Of a stretch of DNA of 64,000 nt, positions 25,445 through 33,600 are shown in pieces; the first letter of the stretch is position 1, and the number at the start of each line of letters is the position of its first letter. Source of the DNA: Litoreibacter meonggei (lineage in GTDB: Bacteria; Pseudomonadota; Alphaproteobacteria; Rhodobacterales; Rhodobacteraceae). A program made the translations under genes and the position numbers. The notes beneath the pieces were generated by a model. The model searched no databases. It saw only the letters and a list, made by a program, of their open reading frames with translations, and had not been told where the DNA came from. The stretch spans positions 886,321-950,320 of the forward strand of contig NZ_RCCE01000001.1 in assembly GCF_003663885.1 (NCBI RefSeq), given 5' to 3'.

Positions 25445-26254
25445 TCATTTGCGGGGCACCTCCGAGGACTCAAGCTCTCGCCAGAGCTTAATCAAATCGT
25501 GACGACGGCGCGGGTATCGTGTTGGCAGTTCCGACAACGACACCATACGGTCCGTCCGAAAATGCCGGATGTCATCGCGCAATTCACACCAAGCCGAAAT
25601 CAAACGCCCGCCATCCATGTAGCTGATAAAAAACGGCCAGATGACGCGCTCCGACGGTTTGCCTGCGGCGTCCGCATAGCCAATGCTCAACTTGCGCTCC
25701 AAGTGAATGGCCTGCCTAATCGCAGATATATCAACGCTTTCTTGGCGCGCATGGCCGCTCGGCATGACTTCCAGATATTTTGCCTCAACGCGATCAGTCA
25801 GTTCAACCGGCAGGACAGCGGTCAAACGTGCCATGGCTTTACGCGCCGCTTCGGCCATGGGCTTATCTGCCTTGTCTGCAACCCAAAGCGAGCCAAGAAC
25901 AAGCGCGTCCACTTCCTCGACAGTGAACATGATCGGCGGTAGCAGGAAGCCTGAGCGCAAAATATACCCAACGCCCGGTTCGCCCTCAATGCTGGCACCA
26001 AGCGCGCGTAACGACGCAATATCGCGATAGAGCGTGCGGATTGAGACGTTCAGAGTTTCCGCCAGATCGCTTCCGGAAACAGGTCGCCGATGGCTTCGGA
26101 ATTCCTCAACCAAGTTCAAAAGGCGTTCGGCTCGTGAAATGCTGATCTCCTTTAACTCGTTCCCTTTGTGCCGATTGCCGACCTTCTTCGCGCCGAAGAA
26201 ACTTGTCAACAACGGCCAAAACAATCCGTTGGAATTTAAGGCGCGGGTCGGCAT
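25445..26254 (-). CDS. YafY-type HTH/WYL regulator, probable AUU start
   Basis: A DeoR-like helix-turn-helix (SGSDLAETLNVSIRTLYRDI) joined to a WYL domain (RKLSIGYADAAGKPSERVIW). The canonical ATG at 26254 gives 269 residues, with a first stretch of 38 that has no homology-like character. A perfect AAGGAG at 26147-26152 stands six bases before an ATT codon at 26138-26140. Reading ATT as Met yields MSRAERLLNLVEEF, the expected start of this family, and 231 residues. Hence the true start is probably AUU, or the strain carries an ATG-to-ATT change. Confidence 0.8.
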   Translation of the reverse strand: MPTRALNSNGLFWPLLTSFFGAKKVGNRHKGNELKEISISRAERLLNLVEEFRSHRRPVSGSDLAETLNVSIRTLYRDIASLRALGASIEGEPGVGYILRSGFLLPPIMFTVEEVDALVLGSLWVADKADKPMAEAARKAMARLTAVLPVELTDRVEAKYLEVMPSGHARQESVDISAIRQAIHLERKLSIGYADAAGKPSERVIWPFFISYMDGGRLISAWCELRDDIRHFRTDRMVSLSELPTRYPRRRHDLIKLWRELESSEVPRK

Positions 26255-26420
26255 CGCATCGCAAATTCCAAACTCACCTCAAAGAGAATAAATCACAGCA
26301 TAATTGGATCGAGCTATGGACTGCAAACTTTGCGCCGGTTTTGCTTCCCCTCGTCCCGCCCCGTGCTTATAACCGCCTCAAACCCCAGCAAGGGGCACGC
26401 ACTAGAATACGGGACAGAAC

Positions 26421-27233
26421 ATGGCCGCGCATATCATCGTCTTTGGCAACGAAAAGGGCGGATCGGGTAAATCCACCAATTGCATGCATGTGACCACCGC
26501 GCTTGTACGCGCCGGTTTCACTGTAGGCGCGCTAGATTTGGACCTGCGTCAGCGCAGTCTCTCTCGGTATTGCGAAAACCGCTTACGCTATTCCAACAAG
26601 AATGACCTCAACCTGCCTTGCCCAGAAATCGTCGAACTACCTGAGGTTGATCCGGCCTCTCTTGGCGCAGGTGAAAACATCTATGACCGCCGCCTAACGG
26701 AAGCAGTCGCAGGCATGGAAGGCCGCTTTGATTTCATCGTTATCGATTGCCCCGGCTCTCACACTCGGCTGAGCCAGGTGGCGCACTCGCTGGCAGATAC
26801 TCTGGTTACGCCGCTGAACGACAGCTTCATCGACTTCGACCTTCTGGCTCGTATCGAGCCAGAAACGCAGAAAATCATCGGCCCTTCAGTCTATGCCGAG
26901 ATGGTATGGCAGGCGCGCCAATTGCGCGCGCAGGCCGGTCTCTCGCCGATTGACTGGATCGTGGTGCGTAACCGCGTTGGCACCCAGCGCATGCACAATA
27001 AGAAAAAGATCACAGATGCAGTAGACGCTTTGGCTAAGCGCATCGGGTTTCGTGTCGCCCCCGGCTTCTCGGAGCGGGTTATTTTCCGCGAGTTGTTTCC
27101 ACGCGGCCTGACATTGCTGGACTTGGGCGATACCGGGGTAAAGAACCTCAACATCTCCAACATTGCTGCGCGGCAAGAAGTGCGTGAGTTGATGAAGGCG
27201 CTGCGCCTGCCAGACGTCGAGGTGGCGTTCTAA
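26421..27233 (+). CDS. mipZ: division-plane positioning ATPase MipZ
   Basis: A 270-residue ParA/MinD-superfamily ATPase that forms a gradient from the pole-bound ParB and inhibits FtsZ off centre. It has the deviant Walker A FGNEKGGSGKSTNCMHV, the switch region DLDLRQRSLSRYCENR, and DFIVIDCPGSHTRLSQ as Walker B region. The C-terminal part contains GFRVAPGFSERVIFRELFPRG, a strongly conserved MipZ stretch. It is divergent from the WYL regulator. Confidence 0.92.
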   Translation: MAAHIIVFGNEKGGSGKSTNCMHVTTALVRAGFTVGALDLDLRQRSLSRYCENRLRYSNKNDLNLPCPEIVELPEVDPASLGAGENIYDRRLTEAVAGMEGRFDFIVIDCPGSHTRLSQVAHSLADTLVTPLNDSFIDFDLLARIEPETQKIIGPSVYAEMVWQARQLRAQAGLSPIDWIVVRNRVGTQRMHNKKKITDAVDALAKRIGFRVAPGFSERVIFRELFPRGLTLLDLGDTGVKNLNISNIAARQEVRELMKALRLPDVEVAF

Positions 27234-27595
27234 CCGCCGGTATAATGATCTTCAGATTGGATCACATGCTGTATCTGGCGCTGCCGGAGCGCCTGTAAGC
27301 TGCTATGCGCGGCTTGCGGCCCCTCTCTACGCGAGATCGAAGGTCCGACTGAGCTATAGCCGCCCCTATTGGGTCGTGCGTCTAGTCCGGTCAGCTGATC
27401 ACCACCCGCGATCATTTCCATCAAGGTGGTATTGGATGCAAAGTAAGTCGCGAATTTCTCAGCAAGACCCATATATACCTCGCCACGTTCCAGCTTGCCT
27501 GACGCCATTCCAGCGAACATCATAGAACTCGCCGCGAGCGTGAACGCAAAGAAGAACAGTTGAATGCGTTTAAAGACCGCAGCGAAGATGCTCAT
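27230..27595 (-). CDS. small protein with N-terminal membrane helix
   Basis: A 121-residue protein with a helix or signal anchor at residues 8-30 (RIQLFFFAFTLAASSMMFAG), followed by a soluble part and a basic, Gln-rich end. Its TAG overlaps the mipZ stop (CTAA), so the two are tightly convergent. No family is recognised. It is the last gene before the integration boundary. Confidence 0.45.
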   Translation of the reverse strand: MSIFAAVFKRIQLFFFAFTLAASSMMFAGMASGKLERGEVYMGLAEKFATYFASNTTLMEMIAGGDQLTGLDARPNRGGYSSVGPSISRREGPQAAHSSLQALRQRQIQHVIQSEDHYTGG

Positions 27596-27839
27596 CGCAC
27601 ACCTTCAATCGTGACAGTTGCGTTAGATGCGTTCAGATATTCGGAAATTCGCATAGCGATGTTGGTCCACGAGCAGGGTTAAACTTCGATGAAAGTCCTT
27701 CACAATTGAGGCAATTCGCAGGCACGCCGCTGTAGTTTTTATGAAAAGTGATCAGATCGTCTGGACGACAATCATCCAACAAGGGCAAACGCGTTGTCAC
27801 TCGCGGACAACCGATGGGTCTATTGGCGGATAAGGAAAG

Positions 27840-27889
27840 TGGCGCGCTGGGGAGGATTCGAACCCCCGACCCCTTGATTCGTAGTCAAG
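27840..27889 (-). repeat. 3' half of tRNA-Arg(ACG): attachment-site copy
   Basis: Read on the minus strand, an anticodon arm CTTGA-CTACGAA-TCAAG (anticodon ACG), a T arm GGGGG-TTCGAAT-CCTCC, the 3' acceptor strand CCAGCGC, G73 and an encoded CCA are all present. Beyond 27890 the D arm and 5' acceptor strand are missing. This is the displaced copy left when an element integrates into a tRNA 3' half. Given the orientation, the element lies to the right; an intact tRNA-Arg should mark the far end, outside the window. Confidence 0.8.
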
Positions 27890-28027
27890 CTTAATAGCTG
27901 AACACTGATTTACATAGATACATCAAAAGTATATAAAATGAGTGACTTATGGGTTTTTAGGTAAGCATAGCTGAACATACCGACCCCCTATTACGTACAC
28001 GATTCATGAGACTAAAAAGAGACTAAA

Positions 28028-29137
28028 ATGAAGATGCGCCTCACTGACCTGTCGGTAAAGAAGCTGAAATCACCCACCTCCGGGCAAGTGACGCATTGGG
28101 ATGAGGTTACACCGGGATTTGGCATTCGCTGCTCAACCAAGAGCAAATCATACGTCGTGATGTATGGCGAGCGCAGACTGCTAAAGACCCTCGGGCGATA
28201 CCCAGCCCTATCGCTGGCAGAAGCCAGGAAGCGTGCCAAACTGTTCATGGCCACCGAAGCATCCTTGGAAACGCCAAACCAAGAGTATGATTTCGAAGAT
28301 CTGGTTGAGGTATATCTGGAAGACTGTAGACTACGCTTGCGAGGCAACACCTTGCAGGGCTATTCGCTGTACCTCAAACAAGTGAAGCTCTCAGGCCGGA
28401 TTTCGCAGATTACCCAGGGCGAAATCCTACGTGCAATTGAGCGATACACCAAAAGCCCATCAAGCCAGAATTATGCCTTCACTACGCTCAAAGTGTTTTT
28501 TAACTGGGCGGTGAAACGACAACACCTTACTTCCAACCCGCTTTCTGTATTGGGCAGGCCACACAAATCTCAGTCGCGCGAACGCGTCTTATGTGACGAG
28601 GAGCTTAAGCTGCTTTTGCGGTATACACTCATGCATCAAGGAGATCGTTTCCATGACATCGTGAGCCTGCTGATAATGACCGGACAGCGCCGTGGCGAGA
28701 TAGCCGATCTGCAATGGTCAGAGGTCGAAACTGATACGCTGGTCTTTTCTCGTAATCGAACGAAGAACAAAAGGGCTCATACGGTCCCGCTTGGTTCGCA
28801 AGCCATTGAATTACTGCACTACATCGATGGCGGAGAGGTGCACGTCTTTGGGACTGCCCTGAGCGACGTACCCTTTAGCGGATGGTCACGCGCTCAGCGT
28901 CGTTTGGTCAAGGAAACAGGCCTCGCGCATTTTACGCTGCATGATCTCAGGCGGACCTTCGCAACCAACCAAGCGCGTTTGGGCACGCCCATTCATGTGA
29001 CCGAGAAGCTGCTAAACCATATTTCGGGGACGATCAGTGGCGTGGCTGCCGTATACAATCGTCATTCGTACCTGGACGAGATGCGGGCTGCGGTTGCTGC
29101 ACATGATGAGTATTTGACGGACCTACTCGCAACGTGA
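28028..29137 (+). CDS. tyrosine-type site-specific integrase
   Basis: A 369-residue P4/Xer-like recombinase. The N-terminal arm-binding domain reads LTDLSVKKLKSPTSGQ and DEVTPGFGIRCSTKSK. Catalytic residues are the Arg of TGQRRGEIADLQW near 220, HDLRRTF near 304 (His and second Arg), the late His of LLNHISG, and the Tyr of VAAVYNRHSYLDEM. It begins 140 bases from the tRNA-Arg fragment and most likely catalysed that insertion. Confidence 0.92.
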   Translation: MKMRLTDLSVKKLKSPTSGQVTHWDEVTPGFGIRCSTKSKSYVVMYGERRLLKTLGRYPALSLAEARKRAKLFMATEASLETPNQEYDFEDLVEVYLEDCRLRLRGNTLQGYSLYLKQVKLSGRISQITQGEILRAIERYTKSPSSQNYAFTTLKVFFNWAVKRQHLTSNPLSVLGRPHKSQSRERVLCDEELKLLLRYTLMHQGDRFHDIVSLLIMTGQRRGEIADLQWSEVETDTLVFSRNRTKNKRAHTVPLGSQAIELLHYIDGGEVHVFGTALSDVPFSGWSRAQRRLVKETGLAHFTLHDLRRTFATNQARLGTPIHVTEKLLNHISGTISGVAAVYNRHSYLDEMRAAVAAHDEYLTDLLAT

Positions 29138-29291
29138 CTACTGCCGCTTGAATGGATGCCCAACATTCACGCGAAACAGTCTGTTGCCGGGTTTTGCCTA
29201 GGTGAGCAGTTCGCAACAGTCTAGCCTTTCCTCGCCTAGGTCTTCGTACCCCTAGGGCGTCGCGATGCTCTTCAATCAAGGAGAGATCGTG

Positions 29292-29468
29292 ATGCGGATA
29301 CTATCGAAGAAGCAGGTGAAGGAATTAGTTCTATACTCGCCTCAACACATTTCACGGCTGGAAAAAGCCCAGAAGTTCCCTAAACGGATACAACTTGGCC
29401 CAAACCGAGTGGGATGGTTAGAGAGTGAAGTGCTAGACTGGCTCCGGCTCCGACTTGAAAGCCGATAG
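29292..29468 (+). CDS. AlpA-like excisionase/regulator
   Basis: A 58-residue winged HTH protein (SKKQVKELVLYSPQHISRLE, then FPKRIQLGPNRVGWLESEV), the AlpA/MerR-like pattern used by excisionases beside tyrosine integrases. AAGGAGAG lies six bases before the ATG at 29292; the frame is open a further nine codons upstream without a site. A small inverted repeat (CTCCC / GGGAG) follows the gene. Confidence 0.8.
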   Translation: MRILSKKQVKELVLYSPQHISRLEKAQKFPKRIQLGPNRVGWLESEVLDWLRLRLESR

Positions 29469-29546
29469 CCTCTTACGATGCTCCCGCTTGGGAGTATGGG
29501 GGTGGTCAAGCGTGCACAGCTTGGCCATCTCCGCCTGCTTTGAGAG

Positions 29547-30085
29547 CTACCTCACAGCCGTCGGTCGAAGCAATCCTCGCACCAGAGCATTATGACCAGT
29601 GGATGAACGGCACAGCCAAAGAGGCTCTGCTACCGTTGGCTCATTGCTCAAACAGCGACTATTCGCGTCCATTAGATTGCATTCGGCACAGCATTCTAAG
29701 TGCCGGTATCGTTTCAGTATCTTTTCCAAGTTTTCCATTTCCGAACTCCGGAATTTTTTTGATTTTAGTAGCTTGAAATCCACACTGAATAATCTTCCTG
29801 TGGGCCACAATATTAAGCAGGGTCGCCACACGTATCCATAGATACTCGACCCATCAACCAATCCAAGCGGATCGCCTTGGACGTAGCGTCCGAGAGTCGG
29901 ATCATTGTCCCGCATCCAGTTCTGGTGCAAACCACTCTCAGATTGGAACCACTGGCCGGGGAAGCGCAGATTCATCGGAGTGCCTGTAGCCGAAATCGGT
30001 TTCCTGCAACGTGGTGACACCATCGGTGTTCACCGCATCAGTCAGACGGTAGCTCTGCTCATAAGTAAATGTCCGTGTGTATCGT
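29547..30085 (-). pseudogene. orphan rhs 3' remnant with internal deletion
   Basis: The region repeats two separated parts of the neighbouring rhs gene. The part at about 30000-30085 matches 31866-31960 and the part at about 29860-29990 matches 31050-31185. The 680 or so bases between are gone and the reading frame shifts at the joint, so it is a broken copy. Past the core motif (SDPLGLVDGSS equivalent, here GDPLGLVDGSS) its tail differs from the main rhs tip, so it carries a different, Cys-rich end. It is probably a displaced cassette of earlier tip exchange. Confidence 0.7.
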
Positions 30086-30166
30086 CGGTTGACTAAGAAA
30101 CTAGGCAAAGGGAAAATGAACGAGACGAGCGTCTAGGAAACAATGGCCCCTCACATAAAAGAAAAC

Positions 30167-30622
30167 CTAAATACCAGAAACATTCTTCCAAAACCATTTG
30201 TCGTGGTGGCCAGATGACCCAATGACAAATTTGCAATAAGACAAAAACGAGCTTTTTTGCGCTTGATTCAGATAAGTTTTGAAGAACTTGCTTCTTTCCG
30301 TTATCGGAGTTGTTGCATACTTCTTACTTTGAGAAAGCAAGTAAGTTAGCGCGGTTAATTCATACCGGTCAGTTTCCAAAGAACGCTGCATAGCTAGACC
30401 GATCAGAGAAACTCCTTCAGAAGAACTGGCATCCGCGATTAAAAAGGTCTCTCGCTCAAAATCAGTTACAGAAATATCGCTTAGTCGTTCCAAACCCATA
30501 CCGTTCATGACTTCGACCAAGCCTTGAGACCACGCCCCTTTCTTGTGCTTGATGTCAATATTTTGCAAATCGTAGTCATCAATGATTGACTCGAGTAGAT
30601 GTTTTTTTTCTATTATATTCAC
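30167..30622 (-). CDS. candidate immunity protein of the RHS toxin
   Basis: A 151-residue, mostly helical cytosolic protein, AT-rich compared with its neighbours. It begins MNIIEKKHLLESIIDDYDL and has no signal peptide or membrane segment. It starts 14 bases after the stop of the rhs gene on the same strand. Position, size and composition fit an immunity gene that neutralises the RHS tip, the usual polymorphic-toxin arrangement. No family is recognised, so the role is inferred from context only. Confidence 0.55.
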   Translation of the reverse strand: MNIIEKKHLLESIIDDYDLQNIDIKHKKGAWSQGLVEVMNGMGLERLSDISVTDFERETFLIADASSSEGVSLIGLAMQRSLETDRYELTALTYLLSQSKKYATTPITERSKFFKTYLNQAQKSSFLSYCKFVIGSSGHHDKWFWKNVSGI

Positions 30623-30636
30623 GCTTAGCTCACATT

Positions 30637-33600
30637 CTAACGAAGACTACCGAAAAGTCCGAAAGACTTTCGTCTTAGGAGGCTGTTGCAGTTGGTCCAG
30701 TTACTGCAGTCTTTTACTCTTCTGTTAGTTTCGCCTTCTGGACTAAAATCGCCTGGAAGACCGTTTATTGGAGGGCAATAAGCATCCCGTTCTTTTCTAG
30801 CTGTGCATAATTCTCCCCATTGCTTAGTCTTGTAAAATAGGGTTATCACACTATCGTTGGGTACGCACTTTTTTGGTTTCTGCGCTTTCGCCTGCCTCAC
30901 ACGTTCGCGGAATGACTCACACGGGTCACCGCATTGAGCTCCGCCTGAGGAGTTTGGGAGTTTTCGTGGGAACCCAAAAGGCGAACTCTGCTCCCCGCTA
31001 GGATCAGCGTATCTCCCCGGGTTCTGCATTGCATATCCATATACGCTTGACCCATCGACCAATCCAAGCGGATCACTTTGTATGTAGCGCCCGAGAGTCG
31101 GATCATAGTCCCGCATCCAGTTCTGGTGCAGCCCGCTCTCAGACTGGAACCACTGACCGGGGAACCGCAGGTTCATCGGAGTACCTGTGGACGTATGCAC
31201 ACCACCGAACGGCAGGTATGTTGCCTCCCACACCTTCGCACCCAAGCTATCGGTCGCGAATATCGGCTTGCCGATGTGATCCGCACGCACGTAGTAGACT
31301 TGGCTGTTCTCAATCACGGCGACGGGTATATCGCCGAGCCAGACATATTCCCGAAGCAGCGTCTTGGTCTTCGTCCCGATTGGCACCTCGTACTCAGATA
31401 TCCGCTGCCCGCCAGGACCGAAGAACGAGTGGTGTTCAACTCCGTCTTGTGTCAACCGGCGCACAACCTGTTGGCCAACGGCATCATATTGATACTCTTC
31501 CTGAGCCACCCCAAATATCGAGAAGGTATCCATGCGCCCTGCTGCATCGTAATCATAGCCGTAGCCGGTGCCCGAGCGATCGTCATAGGTCACATTTCCT
31601 GCCGCATCATGGGTAAAAGTTCTGACTGCGGCACTCGCCCGTGAGACAGAGTCCAAACGGTTATTCGTTGCCCCATAGGAGTAACTGTCCGTGACCCCAG
31701 CTGCCATCCGCGAAATGCGATTGCCGACGAGATCATAGCTATAGTCCAGCGTCCCATAGTCGCCAACGGCGGAGGCAAGGAACTCCCGCGCCTCGTATGT
31801 GAAAGTCTCTGACTGGCTGAGCAGAAGGTTATCGACAGTGGATGTCAGGTTGTCGCGTGTGGAATAGCCGTAATCGGTATCCTGCAACGTGGTGACACCA
31901 TCGGTATCCACAACATCAGTCAGACGGTAGCTCTGATCATAGGTGAATGTCCGCGTGAATCCATCCGCAAACTGCATCGACGCAACTGGACCGTTCGGCA
32001 GATGTGTTATCTGATCGACAATGGTTGTGATCGTATTGGTGCCAGGCGCTTGCTGCTTAATGGCCGTGATCCGATTGTCGTCGTCATACTCATAGTACAC
32101 CCTTCTGGTAGACGGGTATTGGATCCAACTCACGTTGCCTGCGGTATCTTCCTTTACGTATTGCGAGAACGCAAGCTTGTTTGGATACTTAAATCTCTGC
32201 CCAAAGATTGGGCCATCAGCGTAGTACGCATAGGTGTACAAAATACGACGCCCATCGACGACGGTTAGGGAAGGCTTGCCAGTTGTTTCAACTTTCGACG
32301 GGTGATCATAGTAGAAGAAGCTATCGCCCTTACCGCCGGGGGGATAGTCAATCTTCGTAGGCCGACCAGAATTGTCATAGTCATATTGAACAAAAATCCC
32401 GCGGGCGTCCGTTTTGGAAGCCATTAATCCGCGACTATTATAGGTGTAGGTTGTCGTCCCCTTGTCCGGACTGATTTCTTGAATCAAATCACCAAAGCCA
32501 TTGTAAATCTGACTTGTGACGAGCCCGCGTTGATCCGAATAAGACGTCATTTGGTCGTCAACATTGTGCGCAAGACCAACTTGCCCAGAGTTCCGGTCAA
32601 CTTCAGAGATCAGACGGTTTAATGCATCAAAGCCGCGAGTGGTCACAAGGTTTTGCGGGTCGGTGATCGTTGCAAGATTATCTTCCACGTCATGAGAGAA
32701 CTCAGTGATCTGACCATTCGCGCCTAGAATTTTTAGCAATCGGCCCAACTCATCATATTGAGTATCCTCGAAATACGCGATGCCAGCAGAGACATTTGAA
32801 TGCTCCGTCCGTGTGCGGTTTCCCATATTGTCGTAGGTGTAGCTCGCGAGCTCTCCTTCTGGTGACGTAGTTGACACAAGTCTGCGCGCCTCGTCATAGG
32901 CGTAGACCCATGTGTTTCCGAGGGGATTTGTCATCGACACGACTTGACCAACTTCATCATAGGAATAGGACTGAGTTTGTGGAGTCCCGCCTTGTGGTAG
33001 GAAACTACTTGTGAGTACACGACCCTCAATATCGTAGGTCATTGTCCACTCATTCCCATCGGGCTGGGCAATATGTAGCGGCTGTCCGGCCTTATTGCGG
33101 GTCAGCACGTCGGTCACATGACCATTAGCGTCTGTAACCGTATCGAGATTACCGTTTGGGTCGTAGGTGTAGCTAGTCTCGTCAATCACACCATTCGCGA
33201 CCAATCCCGGTCCATCGACCGTGGTGAGCAAGCTCAGGCCCAAGGCGTTTTGGCTATAGGTGTAGTCCCACTCTCTCGTCGTGCCGAATGTTGGGCTGGC
33301 CGCAAGGTTATCGGTTTGAATGTAGGTTAGCAGCTGCCCTGCCGCGGAATACGTAAAGTCCTCGATTAGCGTGTCGGTCTGCCTCTGTGTGGGCAGCCTC
33401 AGAACAGGATCCCAGGTCAGGGTCGTGATACGGGGTGAAGCCGAGGTCGCATCTTCATTGATCTGCGTCACAAGTCCCGCCGCGTTTCTGGACATAACTG
33501 TGCTCGCTCCATTGCGCTCAACTTGCCCCAGCGGAAGCCCCGTTCCACCAGATGAAGATGTCCCAAACGATGGTGTTAAAGTTGTCCCAAGGCAGTTGCT

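Noticed and set aside
27840..27889. A functional tRNA-Arg
   Set aside because: The D arm and 5' acceptor strand are absent beyond 27890, so it cannot fold as a tRNA.
29481..29494. CTCCC/GGGAG hairpin as a strong terminator for the AlpA-like gene
   Set aside because: The stem is only five bases and lacks a T-run.
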